The notes below the pieces were generated by a model. It had not been told where the DNA came from. It was given only the letters and a program-made list of their open reading frames with translations, and ran no database searches. Shown here piece by piece: positions 39,169 through 47,935 of a stretch of DNA of 64,000 bases (positions are counted from its first letter, which is position 1; every line of letters starts with the position of its first letter). A program made the position numbers and the translations under genes. The DNA is from Rhodobium orientis (lineage in GTDB: Bacteria; Pseudomonadota; Alphaproteobacteria; Rhizobiales; Rhodobiaceae), in NCBI RefSeq assembly GCF_003258835.1, contig NZ_NPEV01000020.1:1-64000 (forward strand). Direction: 5' to 3'.

Positions 39169-42120
39169 TCAGTGCGCCTCGTTCCAGTTGTCGGCGGCGC
39201 GGGCGTCGACCTGGAGGGGCACCTTTAGCTGCACGGCAGGCAGGGCGGCCTTTTCCATGATCTCGGTGATGACGGGGATGGTCTTGTCGACCTCGCCCTC
39301 GGGCACCTCGAAGATCAGTTCGTCGTGCACCTGCAGGAGCATTTCGGCGCCGAGGTCGGAGTGCTTCAACGCCTCCTCCATGCGCAACATGGCGCGGCGG
39401 ATGATGTCGGCGGCGGAGCCCTGGATCGGCGCGTTGATCGCCGCCCGCTCCTGGAAGGCGCGCATGTTCGGGTTCTTGGTGTTGATCTCCGGATAGTGCG
39501 CGCGGCGGCCGAAGACGGTCTCCACATAGCCGTGCGCTCGGGCGAACTTCTTGGTCTCTTCCATGTAGTCGCGGATGCCCGGGAAGCGCTCGAAATATTT
39601 GTCGATATAGTCCTTGGCCTCGCCGCGCGGGATGCCGAGCTGGGCCGCCAGCCCGAAGGCGGAAATGCCGTAGATGATGCCGAAATTGATCGCCTTGGCG
39701 CGCCGGCGCACGGACGGCTCCATGCCCTCGATCGGCACGCCGAACATCTCGCTCGCCGTCATCGCATGGATGTCGAGGCCGTCCTCGAACGCCTGTTTGA
39801 GCTGCGGGATCTCGGCCATGTGGGCGAGCACGCGAAGCTCGATCTGGCTGTAGTCGGCCGAGACCAGCTTCGTGCCCTTCTCGGCGACGAAGGCGCAGCG
39901 GATCTTGCGGCCTTCCTCCGTGCGCACCGGGATGTTCTGCAGGTTCGGCTCCGACGAGGAGAGCCGGCCGGTCGTCGTCGAAGCGAGCGAATAGGAGGTG
40001 TGGACGCGGTTCGTCTCGGCGTTGATGTAGCCGGGCAGCGCGTCGGTATAGGTCGATTTCAGCTTGGAGAGCTGGCGCCAGTCGAGCACGCGCTGGGGCA
40101 GGTCGTGGCCCCTCGCCGCCAGTTCTTCAAGGACGCCGGCCCCGGTGCCCCAGGCGCCGGTCTTGGTCTTCTTGCCGCCTTCAAGGCTCATCTTGTCGAA
40201 CAGGATCTCGCCGAGCTGCTTGGGGCTGGCGATGTTGAAGGTCTCGCCGGCCAACTCGTGAATTTCCGCCTCAAGCGCCGCCATGCCTTGCGCAAAATCG
40301 CCGGAGAGGCGCGACAGCATCTGCCGGTCGACGGAAACGCCGCGCCGCTCCATACGGGCGAGCACCGGCACCAGGGGACGCTCCAGCGTCTCGTAGACCG
40401 TGGCGGCGCGTTCCGCGACGAGCCGGGGCTTCAGGATCATCCACAGGCGCAGCGTGACGTCGGCGTCCTCCGCGGCGTAGGCGGCGGCGCGTTCGATCTC
40501 GACCATGTCGAAGGTGACGGCGTTCTTGCCGGAGCCGGCCACCTCCTTGTAGGGGATCGGCTCGTGGCCGAGCCAGCGCTTCGACAATTCGTCCATGCCG
40601 TGGCCGCCCTTGCCGGCATCGAGCGCATAGGAGAGCAGCATGGTGTCGTCATAGGACACCGTCAGGGCGCCGTGGCGGGCGAGCACCAGCCAGTCGTATT
40701 TCATGTTCTGGGCGATCTTCAGGATCGCGGGGTCCTCAAGCATCGGCTTCAGGATCTCCAGCGCCTTTTCCACCGGGATCTGGCCCTCGACGAGCCCGCC
40801 GCCGAGCAGGTCGCCGTTGCCGGCCTTGTGCTGCAGCGGCACGTAGCAGGCGCGGCCGGGGGCGAGAGCCAGGGAGACGCCGACGAGATCGGCGACCATC
40901 GGATCGAGCGATGTGGTCTCGGTATCGACGGCAACGAAGCCCTGCTCCACGGCATCGTCGACCCAGGCCTGAAGCGCCGCCGCGTCGCGGACGACCTCAT
41001 AGGCGGAGGTGTCGATCTTCAAGGACGCAATGCGGTCAATCCGCTCTTCGGAAAGCGCCTTTGGCGTAAAGTCCGATTTTCCGTCCGTTGCCGAGCCGCC
41101 GGAGAGTGCGGATGCGGCGGCGTCCTCGGCAGAGGCGGCTTCGGTTTCCGCTTCCCAGCCGGCGACCGCGATCTCGGTCGGCTCGACCTCGGCGCCCTCG
41201 ACGTCCGTTGCCTCGGCGACGCGGCGGGTGAGCGTGGAAAACTCCAGCGCCTTCAGGAAGGCGACCAGCTTGACGCCGTCGACGGCGGTGACGGCGAAAT
41301 CGTCGAGGCCTTCCTCCACCGGGACGTTCTGGTCGAGCTCCACCAGCTTTCGGGAAATGCGCGCCTGGTCGGCGAATTCGATGAGGTTCTCCCGGCGCTT
41401 CTTCTGCTTGATGGTCCCGGCGTTCTGAAGCAGCGTTTCCACATCGCCGAACTCTTCGATGAGCTGGGCCGCGGTCTTGACGCCGATGCCGGGAACGCCC
41501 GGGACGTTGTCGACGGAATCGCCGGCGAGTGCCTGGACGTCGACGACCTTTTCCGGCGGCACGCCGAATTTCTCCACCACCTCGTCCGGGCCGATGCGCT
41601 TGTTCTTCATAGTGTCGAACATGTCGACATCGCCGCCGACGAGTTGCATCAGGTCCTTGTCGGAGGCGACGATCGTCACCTTGGCGCCGGCCTCGCGCGC
41701 CTGGCGCGCATAGGTGGCGATGAGGTCGTCGGCCTCATAGCCGAGCATTTCCACGCAGGCGACGTTGAAGGCATGGACGGCCTGGCGGATGAGGCCGAAC
41801 TGGGGCCGCAGATCCTCCGGCGGCTCGGGCCGGTGGGCCTTGTACTGGTCGTAGATGTCGTTGCGGAACGACTTTCCGGAGGCATCGAAGATGACCGCGA
41901 AATGGGTCGGCTCGTCGCCTTTTTCCGGGGTCAGCCCCTCGCGCAGCAGCTTCCACAGCATGTTGCAGAAGCCGGAGACGGCGCCGACCGGCAGGCCGTC
42001 GGACTTGCGGGTCAGCGGCGGCAGGGCGTGGTAGGCGCGGAAGATGTAGGAGGAGCCGTCGACAAGGAAGACGTGGTCGCCGGGGCCGATGGCTTTTGCG
42101 GTGCTGGAATCGTCGGTCAT
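39169..42120 (-). CDS. polA: DNA polymerase I
   Basis: A 983-residue PolA with all three domains. The 5'-3' exonuclease (about 15-300) includes 'SYIFRAYHALPPLTR'. The 3'-5' proofreading domain has 'AVDTETTSLDPM' with its catalytic Asp and Glu intact. The polymerase domain has motif A 'SADYSQIELRVLAHM' and motif C 'VHDELIFE'. It fills repair gaps and removes RNA primers. ATG 42120 is chosen because family similarity begins there; no strong ribosome site is visible and an in-frame ATG at 42132 is an alternative. A linker of acidic/Ala-rich residues lies between the exonuclease domains. Confidence 0.97.
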   Translation of the reverse strand: MTDDSSTAKAIGPGDHVFLVDGSSYIFRAYHALPPLTRKSDGLPVGAVSGFCNMLWKLLREGLTPEKGDEPTHFAVIFDASGKSFRNDIYDQYKAHRPEPPEDLRPQFGLIRQAVHAFNVACVEMLGYEADDLIATYARQAREAGAKVTIVASDKDLMQLVGGDVDMFDTMKNKRIGPDEVVEKFGVPPEKVVDVQALAGDSVDNVPGVPGIGVKTAAQLIEEFGDVETLLQNAGTIKQKKRRENLIEFADQARISRKLVELDQNVPVEEGLDDFAVTAVDGVKLVAFLKALEFSTLTRRVAEATDVEGAEVEPTEIAVAGWEAETEAASAEDAAASALSGGSATDGKSDFTPKALSEERIDRIASLKIDTSAYEVVRDAAALQAWVDDAVEQGFVAVDTETTSLDPMVADLVGVSLALAPGRACYVPLQHKAGNGDLLGGGLVEGQIPVEKALEILKPMLEDPAILKIAQNMKYDWLVLARHGALTVSYDDTMLLSYALDAGKGGHGMDELSKRWLGHEPIPYKEVAGSGKNAVTFDMVEIERAAAYAAEDADVTLRLWMILKPRLVAERAATVYETLERPLVPVLARMERRGVSVDRQMLSRLSGDFAQGMAALEAEIHELAGETFNIASPKQLGEILFDKMSLEGGKKTKTGAWGTGAGVLEELAARGHDLPQRVLDWRQLSKLKSTYTDALPGYINAETNRVHTSYSLASTTTGRLSSSEPNLQNIPVRTEEGRKIRCAFVAEKGTKLVSADYSQIELRVLAHMAEIPQLKQAFEDGLDIHAMTASEMFGVPIEGMEPSVRRRAKAINFGIIYGISAFGLAAQLGIPRGEAKDYIDKYFERFPGIRDYMEETKKFARAHGYVETVFGRRAHYPEINTKNPNMRAFQERAAINAPIQGSAADIIRRAMLRMEEALKHSDLGAEMLLQVHDELIFEVPEGEVDKTIPVITEIMEKAALPAVQLKVPLQVDARAADNWNEAH

Positions 42121-42203
42121 GGGGCGGATCATGCCCGCCCGGTGCGCGCAATAAAAGCTCTTTTGTGCGCCGTTTTGACGGGTGTCGGCAGGACTGCCGT
42201 CCG

Positions 42204-42962
42204 TCAGCCGCCGGCACCATAGGCATGGAGCCGCGGGCCGTTGCTGCGCAGCCAGGCGCGAGGCTCTTCCATGCCCGGGCAAAGGGTCTCCACATGGCGC
42301 CAGAAGCGTGGCGAGTGGTTCATTTCCTTCAAATGCGCGACCTCGTGGGCGGCGACATAGTCGAGCACTTCCGGCGGGGCGAGCACCAGGCGCCAGGAAA
42401 AGGAGAGCGCGCCGGACGACGAGCACGAGCCCCAGCGGGTGGTGGTATCGCGTAAGGTGACCCGGCCGGGCGTCACCTTCAGCCGGGCGGCATGGTCGGC
42501 GACGGCCGCTTCGATGTCGGCGCGGGCCTCGCGCTTCAGCCAATCGGTGAGACGGCGGGAAAGGTGCTCGGCCGCGCCAAAGACGACGAGGCGGGGGCCC
42601 AAATCGCCGTCCTCGCGCCGGACGGTGCCGCGATGGCGGCCGCCGGAGACGATGCGATGCTCGATGCCGCGCAGGGGCACCAGCGCGCCTTCCTCAAACG
42701 CAACGCTATCCGGCCGACGCTTCAGCCTGGCAGCGAGCCAGTGCCGCTCACGTTCGGCAAAATTCCGCGCGGCGCGGGAGCAGCCGTCGGCCGGAAGGGT
42801 GACGACCGGGTCGCCGCCGCTCGCCGGCAGGCGCAGGGTGAAGCGGCGGGCGCGCGCGTCGCGGCGCAGCCGGACGCGGATGTCGGCACCGTCGATGGTC
42901 AGGAGGAAATGCTCCTCCTTCGGCAGGGCGCTGGCGCGGCGCGGTTTTCTGAAGAACGTCAT
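42204..42962 (-). CDS. YgjP-like metallopeptidase-domain protein (DUF45)
   Basis: A 252-residue protein of the YgjP/DUF45 zinc-metallopeptidase family. 'YVAAHEVAHLKEMNHSPRFW' contains HExxH and the third ligand region, and 'TTRWGSCSSSGALSFSWRLV' is the family signature. It is often described as a SprT-relative with unknown substrate. ATG 42962 is preferred over the in-frame TTG at 42992; neither has a strong ribosome site. Upstream of polA by 83 bp on the same strand. Confidence 0.88.
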   Translation of the reverse strand: MTFFRKPRRASALPKEEHFLLTIDGADIRVRLRRDARARRFTLRLPASGGDPVVTLPADGCSRAARNFAERERHWLAARLKRRPDSVAFEEGALVPLRGIEHRIVSGGRHRGTVRREDGDLGPRLVVFGAAEHLSRRLTDWLKREARADIEAAVADHAARLKVTPGRVTLRDTTTRWGSCSSSGALSFSWRLVLAPPEVLDYVAAHEVAHLKEMNHSPRFWRHVETLCPGMEEPRAWLRSNGPRLHAYGAGG

Positions 42963-43046
42963 CTGTCGTCGGCGAATCGGGAACTGATCCAATGATCCCA
43001 GATACGGGAGTGTTTCGGCACCCTTTTTAACATTTTACGCCGCTGC

Positions 43047-43081
43047 AAAAACGAAAGGCGGCACCGAATGTGATACCGCCT
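43047..43081 (-). terminator. Terminator after the DUF2852 gene
   Basis: Minus strand AGGCGG - 14-base loop - CCGCCT followed by TTCGTTTTT, 27 bp past the DUF2852 stop. Confidence 0.5.
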
Positions 43082-43107
43082 CGCCGTAGTCCGCGGGGAC
43101 GCGGACC

Positions 43108-43569
43108 TTACCGGACGTGCCCGTCGCCCGGCGTCGATCGGCCGTCGCGGCGCAACTCGTCCATATAGTCGTAGAATTCCTCCCGCTCGCCGGCCTCGTT
43201 CGCCGCTTCGGCGCGAAGGCCGCGCAGGTACTCCTCGAAGGCCGCGTCGGACGCCGAGGCGGCGTTGAAGCCGGACGGCACGTCGTCGCGATAATAGGGA
43301 TCGTCCATGGCAGGATCGACGTCGGTGTCGGCCGCCTCGCGGCGCGCGATCTCGAAGTCGGACGCGCGCGACCGCTCGCGGCGGCGCCCGCAGAAGCCGC
43401 CGGGCGCCCGGCCCATGCGGCGGGCCTCGCGCGCCGCCTGCCAGCGCTCGCCCCAGAGGATGTAGGCGAGAACGGCAAGGCCGAGCGGCCAGAAGACGAC
43501 GAAGCCGACGACCATCAGGGCGATCATCGCCGGCGTCCAGGCAGGTCTGATTACCGAAGTGCTGCTCAT
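43108..43569 (-). CDS. DUF2852 membrane protein
   Basis: A 153-residue protein with one long hydrophobic segment (about 13-37, 'IALMVVGFVVFWPLGLAVLAYIL') and a charged cytoplasmic tail ending in a Glu/Asp/Arg-rich helix. This matches the alphaproteobacterial DUF2852 family. ATG 43569 starts at the family N-terminus; the longer frame upstream has none. Function unknown. A single gene between YgjP and the PHA depolymerase. Confidence 0.8.
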   Translation of the reverse strand: MSSTSVIRPAWTPAMIALMVVGFVVFWPLGLAVLAYILWGERWQAAREARRMGRAPGGFCGRRRERSRASDFEIARREAADTDVDPAMDDPYYRDDVPSGFNAASASDAAFEEYLRGLRAEAANEAGEREEFYDYMDELRRDGRSTPGDGHVR

Positions 43570-43737
43570 GTCATCCCAACCCCGGCGCCACGGCGGCAAA
43601 GAAAAAACCGGCGGCTGCCGAAAACGCGCCTCTGCCATCGGCGTCACAGCCGCAAGGCGCCGCATATTCGCGACGTGGGGATGATGGCGCCGCTTTTCAA
43701 GTGGACGCCAGCGCCCACCCGCCCGGGGCGGGGCGGA

Positions 43738-45384
43738 TCAGCTCTCGATCAGAGCCCTTGCCTGGCCGACCCAGTCGTCGCGGGTGGCGCGGCCGGCAAA
43801 GGCGAGGCGTTCCTCCAGTTCTGCAAGCTGGTCGGCGGAAAGCTCGGCGATCTGCCAGAAATGGAAGATGCCGGCCTCGTTGAGCAGCTTTTCGATCTTC
43901 GGACCGACGCCGCTGATCTTCTTCAGATCGTCGGCGGGGCTGTCCGGCGCGGCCTTGGCGGCCTCGGCCTTTGCCTCTTCGGCCTTAGGGCCGGCGGCGG
44001 CCCGGGCGATCCCCTTCATCGCGGCTTTCCTCGCCGCCTCCTTGGCGGCTGCTTCCGCCGGTTCCGGCCTCGGCATCATTTCGCTCGGCGGCAGGGTGTT
44101 GGCGACCGGCGGGCCTTCGGCCGCAACGCGGCGGGCGCGCACGGCGCGGTGGCCGACCGAATGGGTGATGATGAAGTCGGAGATCCGCGGCGCGATCTCG
44201 GCGCGGAAGCGCGAGCCGTTGAAGACGCCGTAATGGCCGACGCCCGGCTGCACGTAGTGGGCGCGCATTTCCGCCGGGATGTTCGGGCAGATGCGGTGGG
44301 CGGCGTGGGTCTGGCCGACGCCGGAGATGTCGTCCTTCTCGCCCTCAACCGTCAGCAGCGCGACATTGCGGATCTTGGTGGTGTCGACGCGCTTGCCGTG
44401 GTGCATCAACTCGCCCTTCGGCAGGGCGTGGGTGACGAAGACGGTCTCCACGGTCTGCAGGTAGAACTCCGCGGTCAGGTCCATGACGGCGAGATATTCG
44501 TCGTAGAAGTCGCGGTGCTTTTCGGCCGAATCGCCGTCGCCCTCGATGAGGTGATTGTAGAAGTCGTGCTGGGCCGACAGGTGCCGATCCAGGTTCATGC
44601 TCATGAAGCCGGAAAGCTGCAGAAAGCCCGGATAGACATCGCGCCAGACGCCGGGATGGGGCAGCGGCACCTTCATGATGACGTTGCGTTCGAACCAGTC
44701 CATATCCTTGGACTTGGCCATGTCGTTGACGGCCGTCGGGTTGACGCGGGTGTCGATCGGGCCGCCCATCAGCGTCATGGAGCACGGAGCGTAAGGATCG
44801 CCCGCCTCATCCATGACGGCGACGGCGGCCAGCACCGGAACGGAGGGCTGGCAGACGGCGACCACATGGGTATCGGAGCCGAGCGCCTGCAGCATTTCGA
44901 TGATGTAGTCGACATAGTCGTCGAGGTCGAACTTGCCCTCGGCCAGCGGCACCATGCGGGCATCGACCCAATCGGTGATGTAGACGTCGTGGCGCGGCAG
45001 CATCGCCTCGACCGTGCCGCGCAGGAGCGTGGCGTAGTGGCCGGACATCGGCGCGACGATCAGCAGTTTCGGCACCGGATGGCGCAGGGTCGGGATCTGG
45101 CGCTCGAAATGCAAAAGCCGGCAGAATGGCTTTTCCCAGACCACCTGCTCGCGCACCTTGACCCGTTCGCCGCCGACGACGGTCTCCGGCAGGCCGAATT
45201 CCGGCTTGCCGTAGCGCCGCGTCGCCCGCTCGAACACCTCGCAGGCGGCCGACATGTTGCGGCCGATCGCGGTGTGGGTCAGCGGATTGAGCGGATTGTT
45301 GAAATAGAGGCGGGTGAGGTCGCAGGCCGCACGCATCGGGCTCATGGCCGCGTGATGCATCTCATAGAGATGATAATAGGGCAC
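43738..45384 (-). CDS. phaZ: Intracellular poly(3-hydroxyalkanoate) depolymerase with C-terminal helix-hairpin-helix domain
   Basis: A 548-residue protein. Residues 1 to about 415 are a PhaZ-type depolymerase of the alpha/beta-hydrolase fold; the nucleophile is Cys178 in 'AVCQPSVPVLAAVA', and the His region is 'QPGVGHYGVFNGSRF'. It mobilises intracellular PHA/PHB granules. An Ala/Glu/Lys-rich linker (about 425-484) leads to residues 485-548, 'DDLKKISGVGPKIEKLLNEAG' onward, a helix-hairpin-helix domain more familiar at the end of alphaproteobacterial L21 or NuoE proteins. Normal PhaZ is about 410-430 residues, so the tail is an added domain. GTG start 45384 follows GAGGAG. Two PhaR-type sites lie directly upstream. 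Confidence 0.9.
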   Translation of the reverse strand: MPYYHLYEMHHAAMSPMRAACDLTRLYFNNPLNPLTHTAIGRNMSAACEVFERATRRYGKPEFGLPETVVGGERVKVREQVVWEKPFCRLLHFERQIPTLRHPVPKLLIVAPMSGHYATLLRGTVEAMLPRHDVYITDWVDARMVPLAEGKFDLDDYVDYIIEMLQALGSDTHVVAVCQPSVPVLAAVAVMDEAGDPYAPCSMTLMGGPIDTRVNPTAVNDMAKSKDMDWFERNVIMKVPLPHPGVWRDVYPGFLQLSGFMSMNLDRHLSAQHDFYNHLIEGDGDSAEKHRDFYDEYLAVMDLTAEFYLQTVETVFVTHALPKGELMHHGKRVDTTKIRNVALLTVEGEKDDISGVGQTHAAHRICPNIPAEMRAHYVQPGVGHYGVFNGSRFRAEIAPRISDFIITHSVGHRAVRARRVAAEGPPVANTLPPSEMMPRPEPAEAAAKEAARKAAMKGIARAAAGPKAEEAKAEAAKAAPDSPADDLKKISGVGPKIEKLLNEAGIFHFWQIAELSADQLAELEERLAFAGRATRDDWVGQARALIES

Positions 45385-45406
45385 CGGAGAGGCTCCTCGG
45401 CATATG

Positions 45407-45436
45407 CTGCACTGCAGTAACTGTTCTGCATTGCAG
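45407..45436. promoter_or_regulatory. Tandem PhaR-type operators upstream of phaZ
   Basis: CTGC-ACT-GCAG (45407-45417) and CTGC-ATT-GCAG (45426-45436), centres 19 bp apart. Both fit the CTGCN3-4GCAG site known for PhaR, the PHA-responsive repressor of Rhodobacter sphaeroides. They lie 23-52 bp before the phaZ GTG. The remainder of the gap to 45610 has no gene. Confidence 0.75.
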
Positions 45437-45610
45437 CGTCATTGTCCAGAGGATAGCGCACAACGTGCGGATTCCCAATCGAGCCAACCGCTCCGGTATG
45501 GCGGATATCCACGGATTCCCGGTATCTCGGCCGTTTTGTGTCGTTTTTGTCACACTTCTCACGGTGTCGCACCGGTGCGGCAGATGGCCCCGTTGCCGCG
45601 CCGGTTCCGG

Positions 45611-46009
45611 TCAGCGCTTGGCCTTGACGAGGATGTAACCGGGCGCCGGGACCGCTTTGCCGACCTTGCGCGCGCCGGGGCCGCTTGTCAGGGAATTCAT
45701 CTTGAAGGAGCTGCCCTTCTTTTCGCTGTAGGCGCGGATGAGCTGACCATCCTTGGATCTCAGGATGATCGTCTTGGTGCCGTTGCCGTTGTCGATGATG
45801 GTCTTGGTGCCATGGGCGGTGCGGATGGTGAGCCGCAGCTTGTCCGATTTCGGCGCCTCGCCGGCCGTGCGGGTCACCGCCGAGGCAGCGGGCTTGACCC
45901 GCGGCACCGGGCTCGCCGCCGCCGGCAGCACGATGGTGGATGCGGCAATGGTTGCCATGATCGCGGCCAGCAGTGTCGCAGCGCCTGGTTTCTTCGTCAG
46001 ACCGTACAT
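45611..46009 (-). CDS. Secreted hypothetical protein
   Basis: A 132-residue protein with a classical signal peptide: a positive start, a hydrophobic core at about 10-30 and a likely cut after 'PAAASP'. The mature part contains a short repeat-like beta stretch ('TKTIIDNGNGTKTIILRSKDG') and ends basic ('GYILVKAKR'). I do not recognise a family. Periplasmic or secreted location is the only supportable statement. A single gene, 138 bp from the ABC permease stop. Confidence 0.6.
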   Translation of the reverse strand: MYGLTKKPGAATLLAAIMATIAASTIVLPAAASPVPRVKPAASAVTRTAGEAPKSDKLRLTIRTAHGTKTIIDNGNGTKTIILRSKDGQLIRAYSEKKGSSFKMNSLTSGPGARKVGKAVPAPGYILVKAKR

Positions 46010-46147
46010 TTCCCTCTCCCGTTTCGGTCCGCGCCGACGGCATCGCCGGCGTCCTCAGGAACCACAGTGGCGGGAAACGGTTCCACGGCCTGTGACGGCG
46101 GTCACAGGCCGGGCGAATCGGGACCGGGAAAACGGAAAAGCGCCCTG

Positions 46148-47011
46148 CTACTCGCCGAGCTGCAGGAGCGAGCCGACCTTTCGGGCGCTGTCGAAGAGGC
46201 GGAAGAAGGTGAAGACGGCAACGCCCATGAAGACGACGTTGAGCCCGAAGGCGATCAGCATCAGGTCGCCGCGGAAAACATTGTCGATGAGGATCGCCCG
46301 CATGCCCTCAAAGACGTAGGTCGGCGGCAGGGCGAGCGCGATCCATTGCAGCCAGTCCGGCAGGGTCTCCACCGGATAGTAGACGCAGGACAGCGGCAGC
46401 AGCAGGAACATCACCGTCCAGGCGAGGCTTTCCGCGCCGAGGCCGTTGCGCAGGACGAGGCCGCTGACGACGATGCCGATTGACCAGGAGGTGAGGATGA
46501 GGTTGGCGAAGAAGGCGGCAAGCGCCAGCCCGAGGCTCCAGATGTTGAAGCCGAAAAAGCCGATGGCGAGCAGCGTCACCGGCACCATGCCGATGGTCAG
46601 GCGGATGACGCTCATGGTCATCAGGGCGGCGATGAACTCCATCGGCCTGAGCGGGCTCATCATCAGGTTGCCCATGTTGCGGGCCCACATCTCCTCCAGG
46701 AAGGAGATGGAAAAGCCGAGCTGGCCGCGGAACAGGATGTCCCACAGCAGGACGGCGCCGATCAGCGTGCCGCCGGTCTTGGCGAAGAAGCCGGAATGCT
46801 GGTTGAGGTAGGTCTGCAGGAACCCCCACATCAGCATCTGCACAGTCGGCCAGTAGACGAGTTCCACCGTGCGCGGCCAGGAGGAGCGCAGCAGATACCA
46901 GTAACGGCGCACCATGGCGAAGGTCCGGGCCGGGGAAAACGCCTTGTAGGTGAGGTCGATGGGGCCCGTGTCCGTGGCTCCGGAGTCGGTGGGAGCGGTG
47001 TCGGTGGTCAT
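46148..47011 (-). CDS. ABC-2 type transporter permease
   Basis: A 287-residue permease with six hydrophobic segments and the ABC-2 C-terminal 'PLSCVYYPVETLPDWLQWIALALPPTYVFEGMR' type region (proline-rich loop before the last helices). The first 25 residues are Thr/Asp/Gly-rich. Its ATG overlaps the stop of the ATPase gene (ATGA), so the two form one exporter. Substrate unknown; NodJ-, drug- or polysaccharide-type export are all possible. Confidence 0.88.
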   Translation of the reverse strand: MTTDTAPTDSGATDTGPIDLTYKAFSPARTFAMVRRYWYLLRSSWPRTVELVYWPTVQMLMWGFLQTYLNQHSGFFAKTGGTLIGAVLLWDILFRGQLGFSISFLEEMWARNMGNLMMSPLRPMEFIAALMTMSVIRLTIGMVPVTLLAIGFFGFNIWSLGLALAAFFANLILTSWSIGIVVSGLVLRNGLGAESLAWTVMFLLLPLSCVYYPVETLPDWLQWIALALPPTYVFEGMRAILIDNVFRGDLMLIAFGLNVVFMGVAVFTFFRLFDSARKVGSLLQLGE

Positions 47012-47781
47012 GCGGAGGCCTCCTCAAGGCTGGCGGCATGGCCGCGGCCGCGAGCGACGTCGAGGAAGACGTCCTCCAGGTTGGAGCGGCCGTAGCGCGA
47101 GATCAGCGCCTTCGGCGCGCCGCGGTCGACGATCCGCCCGCCCTTCATCATGATAACGTCGTCGCAGAGCCGCTCGACCTCCGGCATGTTGTGGGAGGCG
47201 AGAAGGATGGTGGCGCCGCGATCGCGCCGGTAGCGGTCGAGGTTGCCGCGGATCCAGTCGGCGGTGTCGGGATCGAGCGAAGCGGTCGGCTCATCGAGGA
47301 GCAGCAGTTCCGGGCGGTTGATCAGCGCCTTGGCAAGGCTGACGCGGGTCTTCTGGCCGGCCGAGAGCTTGCCGGAGGGCCGATCGAGGAAGTCCGTCAG
47401 GTCGAGGCTTTCGGCCAGCTCCGCGACCCGGCCCCTGGCGTCGCCGACGCCGTAGAGGCCGGCAAAGACGGTGAGGTTCTGGCGCACCGTCAGGCGCATC
47501 GGCATGTCGACATAGGGGCTTTCGAAATTGATCCGGTGCAGCACCCGGTGGCGGTCGCGCAGCATGTCGTGGCCGAGCACGCGGATCGCGCCGGCGGTCG
47601 GCAGCACGAGGCCGAGGATCATGGCAATGGTCGTCGTCTTGCCGGCGCCGTTGCCGCCGAGAAGGCCGACGATGGTGCCCTTTTCAATAGAAAAATCAAT
47701 GGGCCCAACGGCGTTGACGGCATCGAAGCTCTTGGCAAGGCCGGCGACGGAAATGACCGGCTGGTCGGTGGACTGGTCCAA
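47008..47781 (-). CDS. ABC transporter ATP-binding protein
   Basis: A 257-residue ABC ATPase: Walker A 'GGNGAGKTTT', signature 'LSAGQKTRVSLAKAL' and Walker B 'LLLLDEPTASLDP' with a following H-loop 'LASHNM'. The start is TTG 47781 with GGGAGG five bases upstream. It pairs with the overlapping permease gene as an exporter. Divergent from regB across a 154-bp gap in which I see no convincing promoter. Confidence 0.9.
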   Translation of the reverse strand: MDQSTDQPVISVAGLAKSFDAVNAVGPIDFSIEKGTIVGLLGGNGAGKTTTIAMILGLVLPTAGAIRVLGHDMLRDRHRVLHRINFESPYVDMPMRLTVRQNLTVFAGLYGVGDARGRVAELAESLDLTDFLDRPSGKLSAGQKTRVSLAKALINRPELLLLDEPTASLDPDTADWIRGNLDRYRRDRGATILLASHNMPEVERLCDDVIMMKGGRIVDRGAPKALISRYGRSNLEDVFLDVARGRGHAASLEEASA

Positions 47782-47935
47782 GGAGACCTCCCAAAAAGAG
47801 CGGCCGCGTTTGCGCTGCGCGGCCGAATCTTCGAAGAAATATCAGCAAATCCTTGTCCATTCGATTATATGGACCCGCCCGATGGAGAATCCAGCCGGGC
47901 ATAGAGACCCCGAGTTGAACGGAAGACCCGGTAAG

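Noticed and set aside
39325-42222. A 965-codon plus-strand frame over polA, and similar long frames over dsrL, dsrK, glgX and others
   Set aside because: All lie opposite well-supported genes and show the same high-GC antisense composition; none has recognisable motifs.
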